NCBI RefSeq assembly: GCF_003402535.2 | Contig: NZ_AP025170.1 | Span: forward strand, 62,001-126,000 | DNA length: 64,000 nucleotides | From: Cupriavidus sp. P-10 | GTDB lineage: Bacteria > Pseudomonadota > Gammaproteobacteria > Burkholderiales > Burkholderiaceae | Direction of reading: 5' to 3' | Shown here: piece by piece, positions 57,802 through 64,000 of the stretch | Layout of the letters: every line of letters begins with the position of its first letter | Numbering within the stretch: position 1 is the stretch's first letter | Position numbers and translations under genes: made by a program | The notes under the pieces: model-generated | The model's input: the letters and a program-made list of their open reading frames with translations, nothing else | Told to the model about the DNA's origin: nothing | The model's database searches: none

Positions 57802-58878
57802 TCAGGCAGCGCGGAAGCGGTACACGCCGTCGTCATCCAGCTGCCGCACCAGTTCGCCGCGGTGCCACAGCAAGTGCAGGTGCGCCAGCGATTCACCCAT
57901 GGCGAAGGTCATCTGGTGGATGTCGAACTGGCGCTTGAAGATCACGCTGACGATATCGTGCGCGCAGCACGGCTTCTCGCCGCAGGCTTCCAGCGTTTCG
58001 GCGAGGCGGTCGGCGTGGTGCTCGCGCAGCTGCATGATGCGGGTATGCAGGTTGCGGAACGGGCGGCCGTGCGAGGGCAGGATCAGCACGTCCTGCGGCA
58101 GCGGCTCATACTTGCCCAGCGAATCCAGGTAAAGCTGCAGCGAGTTGCCTTCGGGCTCCATGTCGAACACGCTGACATTGGTCGAGATGCGCGGCAGCAC
58201 CATGTCGCCGGACACCAGCACGTTGGTTGCTTCGTTGTACAGCGCCACGTGCTCGGGTGAATGGCCGAAGCCGGTGATCACGCGCCAGCCCGAGGTGGCC
58301 GTGTCGGTGCCGATCCGCACCGTGTCGCCTTCCATCAGGCGGCGGTACTGCATCGGCAGGTCGGGCACCAGCGACGGGTAGTAGGTCTTGCGCGCGCGCA
58401 GCTTTTCCTGGCTGTCGGGATCGGTCAGGCCATGCAGCGCGAAGTGTGCGGCGGCGGCGTCGCCGCCCGCGCTGGAACCGGCGCCGGTGCCGGTGCCCAT
58501 CACGCGCGCGCTCATGTAGTCGCCCAGGCTCATCCACAGCCGCACGTCGAAGCGCTTGCACAGCCAGTGCGCCAGGCCAACGTGGTCCGGGTGGCTGTGC
58601 GTCACCAGCACGCGCAGCACCGGCAGGCCTTCCAGCTCGTTGGCGAAGATGGTTTCCCAATGCGCCTTGATGGTGTCGTTGGTGATGCCGCAGTCGATGA
58701 TGGTCCAGCCGTCGCGCCCGTCCAGGCGGTCGCGCAGCAGCCACAGGTTGATATGGTCGAGGGCGAACGGCAGCGGCATGCGCAGCCAGTAGACGCCCGG
58801 GGCGACTTCCTGCCTGGTGCCGGGCTCGGGCATGGTGTCGCCGAACGGGTATTGGAGCTGGTGTTCGAGTGCGTTCAT
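57802..58878 (-). CDS. metallo-beta-lactamase-fold hydrolase
   Basis: A 358-residue MBL-fold protein. The metal motif THSHPDHVG gives H94, H96, D98 and H99; another His lies in TGFGHSPEH and an Asp in LVSGDMVLP. A C-terminal region with GEKPCCAHDI resembles the winged-helix domain of LACTB2-like enzymes. Substrate unknown, possibly a thioester. The gene is divergent from the LiuR-like regulator, and its promoter region holds one of two matching operators, so it may belong to the leucine/isovalerate regulon. Confidence 0.85.
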   Translation of the reverse strand: MNALEHQLQYPFGDTMPEPGTRQEVAPGVYWLRMPLPFALDHINLWLLRDRLDGRDGWTIIDCGITNDTIKAHWETIFANELEGLPVLRVLVTHSHPDHVGLAHWLCKRFDVRLWMSLGDYMSARVMGTGTGAGSSAGGDAAAAHFALHGLTDPDSQEKLRARKTYYPSLVPDLPMQYRRLMEGDTVRIGTDTATSGWRVITGFGHSPEHVALYNEATNVLVSGDMVLPRISTNVSVFDMEPEGNSLQLYLDSLGKYEPLPQDVLILPSHGRPFRNLHTRIMQLREHHADRLAETLEACGEKPCCAHDIVSVIFKRQFDIHQMTFAMGESLAHLHLLWHRGELVRQLDDDGVYRFRAA

Positions 58879-59025
58879 GAGGAGTCTCTTGTTCGAAGCC
58901 TTGTGCCGCGCCGGATCAGTGTGGTGCCGTGCGGGGGCAGGCGGGCTTTCTCGTTGCCGGTCATGGCGCCTTTCCGCCTTTCCAGAATCTGGAGGGCGTA
59001 AAAGCGCCAGTTGCCAGTCGCCGGG

Positions 59026-59049
59026 GTTGACGCTAACGTAAACGTCAAC
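59026..59049. promoter_or_regulatory. LiuR-type operator, site 1
   Basis: The inverted repeat GTTGACG (59026-59032) and CGTCAAC (59043-59049), enclosing CTAACGTAAA, resembles the operator at 59625-59647 (shared pattern TTGACG-n-T-n-ACGTAAACGT). It lies between the divergent MBL and MerR genes, consistent with regulation of both. Confidence 0.7.
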
Positions 59050-59124
59050 TCTGGCGGTTCGTCTCCATCTTAAGCGAAAACTTGACTTCGCAACGAACGA
59101 CCGTTCACTTTACTGGGCGCACCC

Positions 59125-59589
59125 ATGGCAGTCACGCAAAATCCCGCCTCCGCAACCTACACCATCACCGACCTCGCGCGCGAGTTCGATGTCACGCCCC
59201 GCGCTATCCGCTTCTACGAGGACCAGGGCCTGCTGTCGCCCGAGCGTGAAGGCCCCGGCGGCCGCAAGCGGGTCTACAACAGCCGCGAGCGGACCCGGCT
59301 GAAGCTGACGCTGCGCGGCAAGCGGTTAGGACTCACTCTCAATGAGATCCGCGAGATCCTGGATCTGTACGAGTCGCCGCGCGACACCACCCCGCAACTC
59401 GAACGCTTTCTGCACGCGCTCGCCGCCCACCGCGGCGCGCTGGAGCGGCAGATGGAAGACCTGCAGGCGCAACTCGCCGAGATCGACCAGCACGAGCGCC
59501 ACTGCCGGGACTTGCTGGCTGCGCAGGCCGGCGGCAAGCCCGCGGCCACGGAGGGCGGCGATGCGCCGGCCCGGAAACGATCGGCCTGA
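59125..59589 (+). CDS. MerR-family regulator, LiuR-like
   Basis: A 154-residue MerR regulator: HTH at about residues 11-80 (TYTITDLAREFDVTPRAIRFYEDQGLL, the recognition segment RAIRFYEDQG) and a C-terminal coiled coil (RQMEDLQAQLAEIDQ) that forms the dimer. Resemblance to LiuR regulators of branched-chain amino acid catabolism is supported by the adjacent isovaleryl-CoA dehydrogenase operon and two matching palindromic operators. No Cys-rich metal site is present, so it probably senses an acyl-CoA-type ligand. Confidence 0.85.
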   Translation: MAVTQNPASATYTITDLAREFDVTPRAIRFYEDQGLLSPEREGPGGRKRVYNSRERTRLKLTLRGKRLGLTLNEIREILDLYESPRDTTPQLERFLHALAAHRGALERQMEDLQAQLAEIDQHERHCRDLLAAQAGGKPAATEGGDAPARKRSA

Positions 59590-59624
59590 TGCATCACCTG
59601 GCACGGCTTCCGTGCCGATTCGGA

Positions 59625-59652
59625 TTGACGTTTACGTAAACGTAAATAGAAT
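59625..59652 (+). promoter_or_regulatory. ivd operon promoter with LiuR-type operator, site 2
   Basis: -35 TTGACG (59625-59630), 16-nt spacer, -10 TAGAAT (59647-59652). A perfect 16-bp palindrome ACGTTTACGTAAACGT (59628-59643) occupies the spacer and overlaps the -35. MerR-family activators typically bind between the -35 and -10 boxes, so this fits. Confidence 0.75.
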
Positions 59653-59682
59653 ACTCCAACGCCCTCACCCCGGAACCCTGCC

Positions 59683-60177
59683 ATGACGCCTGCCAACGCC
59701 AGTGCCCTGCCAGCCGAACGCGCTGAACTCGCCGAACCCGAAGCGCTGTCCGCAGCGCGCGCCGATGCCATCGCCACCAGCTTCTCGCGCCAGGGGCTGA
59801 TGACCAGCTTCGGCGCCACGCTGCAGCGGGTGGAGCGCGGCGAAGTCGAGATCGCGATGCCGTGGTCCGACGGCGTGACCCAGCAGCACGGCTTCTTCCA
59901 CGGCGGCGCGGTTGGCGCGCTGGCCGACAGCGCCTGCGGCTATGCCGCGCTGTCGATGGTGGGCGAGGGCGAGGCGGGCCTGACCGCCGAATACAAGATC
60001 AACCTGCTGTCCCCCGCGCAAGGCGAACGCCTGGTCGCGGTGGGGCGGGTGCTGAAGCCCGGGCGCACGCTGATCGTGGCGCAGGGCGAGGTCTATGTCG
60101 AGCAGCAGGGCCGCCGCAAGCAGGTGGCCACCATGCTGATGACGCTGTGCGTGGTCAAGACCCTGGACCACGTCTGA
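59683..60177 (+). CDS. PaaI-type acyl-CoA thioesterase
   Basis: A 164-residue hotdog-fold thioesterase. The signature [21 protein letters not shown] near residues 70-90 and [18 protein letters not shown] [12 protein letters not shown] match the PaaI/YiiD group. It may release CoA from stalled intermediates of leucine or fatty-acid breakdown. First gene behind the LiuR-type promoter, followed after 37 nt by isovaleryl-CoA dehydrogenase. Confidence 0.88.
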   Translation: MTPANASALPAERAELAEPEALSAARADAIATSFSRQGLMTSFGATLQRVERGEVEIAMPWSDGVTQQHGFFHGGAVGALADSACGYAALSMVGEGEAGLTAEYKINLLSPAQGERLVAVGRVLKPGRTLIVAQGEVYVEQQGRRKQVATMLMTLCVVKTLDHV

Positions 60178-60214
60178 AGCACGAATACAAACCGAATCCA
60201 AACAGGAGACCGAC

Positions 60215-61396
60215 ATGACCGAACTGCCAGGCCTGAAATTCGATCTGGGCGAAGACATCGAGATGCTGCGCGATTCCGTGCGTACGTGGGCCCAGGCCGA
60301 ACTGGCCCCGCGCGCGGGCGAGATCGACCGCACCGACCAGTTCCCGATGGACGCCTGGAAGAAGATGGGCGACCTCGGCGTGCTCGGCATCACCGTGGCC
60401 GAGGAATACGGCGGCGCCAATATGGGCTACCTGGCGCACATGATCGCGATGGAAGAGATCAGCCGCGCGTCGGCGTCGGTCGGCCTGTCGTACGGCGCGC
60501 ATTCGAACCTGTGCGTGAACCAGATCCACCGCAACGGCACGCCGGCGCAGAAGGCCAAATACCTGCCGAAGCTGGTGTCGGGCGAATGGATCGGCGCGCT
60601 GGCGATGAGCGAGCCCAACGCCGGCTCCGACGTGGTCAGCATGAAGCTGCGCGCCGAGTTCAAGGGCGACCGCTACGTGCTCAACGGCACCAAGATGTGG
60701 ATCACCAACGGCCCGGACTGCGACGTGCTGGTGGTGTACGCCAAGACCGAGCCCGAGCTGGGCGCGCGCGGCATGACCGCATTTATCGTCGAGAAGGGCA
60801 TGAAGGGCTTCTCGGTGGCGCAGAAGCTGGACAAGCTGGGCATGCGCGGCTCGCACACCGGCGAGCTGGTGTTCGAGGACGTGGAAGTGCCGGCCGAGAA
60901 CATCCTTGGTGCCGAAAACGGCGGCGCCAGGGTGCTGATGAGCGGGCTGGACTACGAGCGCGCGGTGCTGTCGGGCGGCCCGGTTGGCATCATGCAGGCG
61001 TGCATGGACGTGGTCACGCCCTACATCCACGACCGCAAGCAGTTCGGCCAGAGCATCGGCGAGTTCCAGCTGATCCAGGGCAAGGTGGCGGACATGTACA
61101 CCACGCTGCAGGCGGCGCGCAGCTACCTGTACACGGTCGGCAAGAACCTGGACGCGCTCGGCAGCGGCCACGTGCGCCAGGTGCGCAAGGACTGCGCCGC
61201 GGTGATCCTGTACACGGCGGAAAAGGCCACCTGGATGGCGGGCGAGACCGTGCAGATCCTGGGCGGCAACGGCTATATCAACGAATACCCGGCCGGGCGC
61301 CTGTGGCGCGATGCCAAGCTGTATGAGATCGGCGCCGGCACCTCGGAGATCCGCCGCATGCTGATCGGCCGCGAGCTGTTCGCGGAAACGATGTAA
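60215..61396 (+). CDS. liuA: isovaleryl-CoA dehydrogenase
   Basis: This FAD enzyme oxidises isovaleryl-CoA to 3-methylcrotonyl-CoA in leucine breakdown. The 393 residues are full length, with the acyl-CoA dehydrogenase signatures [13 protein letters not shown] and [22 protein letters not shown]. The catalytic base E248 sits in [13 protein letters not shown], at the position typical of isovaleryl-CoA dehydrogenases rather than short-chain enzymes. It is normally followed by liuBCD; here aceK follows, so the methylcrotonyl-CoA carboxylase genes must be elsewhere. It is downstream of a LiuR-type promoter. Confidence 0.93.
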   Translation: MTELPGLKFDLGEDIEMLRDSVRTWAQAELAPRAGEIDRTDQFPMDAWKKMGDLGVLGITVAEEYGGANMGYLAHMIAMEEISRASASVGLSYGAHSNLCVNQIHRNGTPAQKAKYLPKLVSGEWIGALAMSEPNAGSDVVSMKLRAEFKGDRYVLNGTKMWITNGPDCDVLVVYAKTEPELGARGMTAFIVEKGMKGFSVAQKLDKLGMRGSHTGELVFEDVEVPAENILGAENGGARVLMSGLDYERAVLSGGPVGIMQACMDVVTPYIHDRKQFGQSIGEFQLIQGKVADMYTTLQAARSYLYTVGKNLDALGSGHVRQVRKDCAAVILYTAEKATWMAGETVQILGGNGYINEYPAGRLWRDAKLYEIGAGTSEIRRMLIGRELFAETM

Positions 61397-61411
61397 GGGG
61401 TGCCGGGGGTG

Positions 61412-61445
61412 CCGGGGGCGCCGGAATCACCTCCGGCGCCCCCGG
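61412..61445 (+). terminator. hairpin after the ivd operon
   Basis: A 14-bp GC-rich stem (61412-61425 with 61432-61445), 6-nt loop, 15 nt after the ivd stop. There is no T-tract; it may be Rho-assisted. Confidence 0.5.
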
Positions 61446-61474
61446 GCATCCGGAGCGCTCCCCCAGAACCCATT

Positions 61475-61480
61475 TACAAT
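61475..61480 (+). promoter_or_regulatory. -10 element before aceK
   Basis: TACAAT, 46 nt before the aceK start and directly behind the ivd hairpin. No -35 consensus. Confidence 0.4.
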
Positions 61481-61526
61481 CTCACTACCCGTCGCAAGAC
61501 CGTCACGCAGTCGCCCCCGTCGACCC

Positions 61527-63350
61527 ATGTCCCACTTCCCCAAACTGCTTTCCTCGCAGATTGCCTTCGATGTGGCGAGAACGATGCTCGACGGGTTCGA
61601 CAAGCACTACCGGCTGTTCCGCGAGGTCAGCCACCAGGCCAAGCTCAAGTTCGAGGGCGGCGACTGGCACGGGCTGCAGCAGATCCAGCGCGACCGCATC
61701 GCCTTCTACAACGAACGCGTGCGCGAATCGAGCATCATCCTTGAAGACGAGTACGACGCCGAGAACATCGACGACGAGATCTGGCAGCAGATCAAGCTGC
61801 ACTACATCGGGCTGTTGACCAATCATCACCAGCCCGAGCTGGCCGAGACCTTCTTCAATTCGGTCTGCACGCGCATCCTGCACCGCTCGTACTTCAACAA
61901 CGATTTCATCTTCGTGCGTCCGGCGATCTCGACCGAATACATCGAGAACGAGGAATCGCCGACGCGCCCGACCTTCCGCGCGTACTACCCGGGCAGCCGC
62001 GCGGGCATGGCGGGGTGCTTCGAGCGCATCGTGCACAACTTCCAGCTGGAGCGCCCGTTCGAAGACCTGGAGCGCGACATCGGCTACGTGGTGCGCGCCA
62101 TGAGCGAGCATTTCGGCGATTTCCGCATCGCGCCGAATTTCCAGATCCACACGTTGTCGTCGCTGTTCTTCCGCAACAAGTCGGCCTTCATCATCGGCCG
62201 GATCCTGAACGGCGACCGCACCTTCCCGCTGGCGATCCCGATCATCCACGGCCCGTCAGGCCAGCTGGTGCTGGACACCGTGCTGCTGAAGAAGGAACAG
62301 CTGCTGATCCTGTTCTCGTTCACGCATTCCTACTTCATGGTCGACATGGAGATCCCGTCGGCCTACGTGACCTTCCTGCGCGACATCATGCCGCGCAAGC
62401 CGCGCGCGGAGATCTACACGACGCTGGGTTTGCAGAAGCAGGGCAAGAACCTGTTCTACCGCGATTACCTGCACCACCTGCAGCATTCGTCGGACAAGTT
62501 CATCGTCGCGCCCGGCATCCGCGGGCTGGTGATGCTGGTGTTCACGCTGCCGTCTTACCCGTACGTGTTCAAGGTCATCAAGGATTTTTTCCCGGCGCCC
62601 AAGGAAACCACGCGCGAGCTGGTCAAGTCCAAGTACCAGCTGGTCAAGCAGCACGACCGCGTCGGCCGCATGGCCGATACGCTGGAGTACTCTGACGTGG
62701 CGTTCCCGCTGTCGCGCTTCGACGAAGCGCTGGTGCGCGAGTTCGAGCAGCATGCGCCGTCGATGATCGAATACCAGCGCGGCAAGCAGGGCGGCGAGGA
62801 GATCGTGGTGCGCCACGTCTATATCGAACGCCGCATGACGCCGCTGAACATCTACCTGCAGGAAGGCTCCGACGAGCAGGTCGAGCACGGCGTGCTGGAA
62901 TACGGCAACGCCATCAAGGAACTGATGGCCGCCAACATCTTCCCGGGCGACATGCTGTACAAGAACTTCGGCGTCACGCGGCACGGGCGCGTGGTGTTCT
63001 ACGACTACGACGAGATCGAGTACCTGACCGACTGCAATATCCGCCACGTGCCGCAGCCGCGCAACGAGGAAGAGGAGATGTCGGGCGAGGTCTGGTACAC
63101 GGTACGTCCGCACGATATTTTTCCCGAGACCTTCCGCACGTTCCTGCTGGGCGACGCGCGCGTGCGCGCGGCGTTCCTGCGGCACCATGCGGACTTTTTC
63201 GACCCTGCCATGTGGCAGGGCCACAAGGACCGGCTGCTTGCCGGACATGTCCATGACTTCTTTGCCTATCACCCTACAGAGCGATTCATCAACCGCTACG
63301 GCGCTGCCGCCGTGCTGCCTGCCGCCGACCCTGCAAGGAGAGTCGCATGA
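61527..63350 (+). CDS. aceK: isocitrate dehydrogenase kinase/phosphatase
   Basis: AceK phosphorylates and inactivates isocitrate dehydrogenase during growth on acetate or fatty acids, directing flux into the glyoxylate shunt, and also reverses the reaction. The 607 residues include the N-terminal regulatory domain and the kinase domain with the ATP-site segment [25 protein letters not shown] (starting near residue 330) and the downstream [11 protein letters not shown]. In many relatives aceK follows the aceBA genes, but here it follows the ivd operon. Its stop overlaps the start of the carbonic anhydrase. Confidence 0.95.
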   Translation: MSHFPKLLSSQIAFDVARTMLDGFDKHYRLFREVSHQAKLKFEGGDWHGLQQIQRDRIAFYNERVRESSIILEDEYDAENIDDEIWQQIKLHYIGLLTNHHQPELAETFFNSVCTRILHRSYFNNDFIFVRPAISTEYIENEESPTRPTFRAYYPGSRAGMAGCFERIVHNFQLERPFEDLERDIGYVVRAMSEHFGDFRIAPNFQIHTLSSLFFRNKSAFIIGRILNGDRTFPLAIPIIHGPSGQLVLDTVLLKKEQLLILFSFTHSYFMVDMEIPSAYVTFLRDIMPRKPRAEIYTTLGLQKQGKNLFYRDYLHHLQHSSDKFIVAPGIRGLVMLVFTLPSYPYVFKVIKDFFPAPKETTRELVKSKYQLVKQHDRVGRMADTLEYSDVAFPLSRFDEALVREFEQHAPSMIEYQRGKQGGEEIVVRHVYIERRMTPLNIYLQEGSDEQVEHGVLEYGNAIKELMAANIFPGDMLYKNFGVTRHGRVVFYDYDEIEYLTDCNIRHVPQPRNEEEEMSGEVWYTVRPHDIFPETFRTFLLGDARVRAAFLRHHADFFDPAMWQGHKDRLLAGHVHDFFAYHPTERFINRYGAAAVLPAADPARRVA

Positions 63351-64000
63351 GTGACGCCATCGCCCAACTGTTCCGCAACAACCGCGACTGGGTGGACCGC
63401 GTCAACGCGGAAGATCCCGCGTTCTTCACTCGCCTGGCCAACCAGCAGGCGCCGGAATACCTGTGGATCGGCTGCTCCGATTCGCGCGTGCCGGCCAACC
63501 AGATCCTGGGGCTGGCGCCGGGCGAGGTGTTCGTCCACCGCAATATCGCCAACGTGATCGCGCACAGCGACCTGAACGCGCTGTCGGTGATCCAGTTCGC
63601 CGTGGAAGTGCTCAAGGTGCGCCATATCACCGTGGTGGGCCACTACGGCTGCGGCGGCGTCAAGGTCGCGCTCAAGCGCGAGCGCATCGGCCTGGCCGAC
63701 AACTGGCTGCGCCATGTGCGCGATGTGGCCGACAAGCATGAGGCCTACCTCGGCACCATCCTGCGCGAGGAAGACGCCCATACCCGCCTGTGCGAACTCA
63801 ACGTGATCGAGCAGGTCAGCAATATCTGCCAGACCACGGTGATCCAGGACGCCTGGGACCGCGGCCAGGCCGTCACGGTGCACGGCTGGATCTACGGCGT
63901 GTCCGACGGATTGCTGCGCGACCTGGGCATGGCCGCCAGCAACAACGACGAACTGCACGAGCAGCTCGCCGCGGCCTACCGTCAATACGGCGATCCGCCG
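63347..64000 (+). CDS. can: beta-class carbonic anhydrase (C-terminus beyond window)
   Basis: The 218 codons seen carry the zinc ligands C43 and D45 (IGCSDSRVP), H99 and C102 (VGHYGCGGV), the positions typical of type II beta-carbonic anhydrases such as E. coli Can. The enzyme supplies bicarbonate for carboxylation. The start ATG overlaps the aceK stop as ATGA, so translation is likely coupled. The last visible residues, RQYGDPP, place the end within a few codons of the window edge, and the stop codon is not seen. Confidence 0.94.
   Translation, partial: MSDAIAQLFRNNRDWVDRVNAEDPAFFTRLANQQAPEYLWIGCSDSRVPANQILGLAPGEVFVHRNIANVIAHSDLNALSVIQFAVEVLKVRHITVVGHYGCGGVKVALKRERIGLADNWLRHVRDVADKHEAYLGTILREEDAHTRLCELNVIEQVSNICQTTVIQDAWDRGQAVTVHGWIYGVSDGLLRDLGMAASNNDELHEQLAAAYRQYGDPP

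Noticed and set aside
59095..59106. GAACGACCGTTC dyad next to the MerR start as a further operator
   Set aside because: Five-base arms only, with no second copy near the other regulated genes.

Overview
The window looks like part of the main chromosome of a high-GC betaproteobacterium of the Burkholderiales, most likely Cupriavidus (Ralstonia eutropha group). The reasons are: uniformly high GC; a PhaM-type polyhydroxybutyrate granule regulator with a Lys/Ala/Pro C-terminal tail; a Bug-type tripartite tricarboxylate receptor; a methionine synthase encoded by two genes; DUF2917, DUF3567, DUF1840 and DUF3108 proteins typical of this order; and mreBCD-mrdAB divergent from gatCA. The genus is inferred from gene content, not from a search. 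I see no rRNA, tRNA, insertion sequence, prophage or CRISPR array. Almost all of the window is core or near-core genome with dense, often overlapping operons.

Layout. 1-3.3 kb: minD (cut by the window edge) and minC on the minus strand, then a CorA-type transporter and a Sel1-repeat protein. 3.3-8.6 kb: minus-strand gat operon (amidotransferase for Gln-tRNA/Asn-tRNA) in which a lipoprotein and a dienelactone-hydrolase-like enzyme lie between gatA and gatB. 9.2-15.5 kb: mreB-mreC-mreD-mrdA-mrdB, the rod-shape and elongation machinery. 15.6-17.4 kb: DUF484 and xerC. 17.4-19 kb: a LysR regulator divergent from a DUF2917 protein. 19.1-23.6 kb: lipB-lipA (lipoate) and pxpB-pxpC-pxpA (5-oxoprolinase). 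23.6-28.6 kb: an Mla-type lipid ABC transporter (permease, ATPase, MCE protein, auxiliary lipoprotein) followed by a VanZ-like membrane protein. 28.7-31.3 kb: birA-coaX, a small membrane protein and rfaE2.

31.4-39.2 kb: a LysR regulator, an AT-rich gap, a di-iron acyl-ACP-desaturase-like protein, a patatin lipase, phaM, an enoyl-CoA hydratase, a fumarylacetoacetase-family protein and a Bug receptor, all on the minus strand; this is a lipid, PHB and acid catabolism neighbourhood. 39.4-43.2 kb: IclR regulator, DUF3108 protein, alpha/beta hydrolase, DUF3567, rhodanese. 43.5-47.3 kb: split methionine synthase. 47.6-52.3 kb: a low-complexity exported protein, two response regulators, a CHASE3 histidine kinase and small stress-type membrane proteins (DUF1328, DUF883), then DUF1840. 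52.6-57.8 kb: argS, a SPOR-domain protein, dsbA, a short-chain dehydrogenase and a BtuF-like protein. 57.8-61.4 kb: a LiuR-like MerR regulator with two matching operators, flanked by a metallo-hydrolase, a thioesterase and isovaleryl-CoA dehydrogenase. 61.5-64 kb: aceK overlapping a beta-carbonic anhydrase that runs off the edge.

No wholly new system is evident. The least ordinary signals are non-coding or organisational: short tandem arrays whose repeat unit carries the stop codon of the gene they follow, a dispersed hairpin element in two inverted copies, a Lys-rich mini-ORF behind argS, a promoter with a MerR-type operator in its spacer, and the interrupted gat operon.
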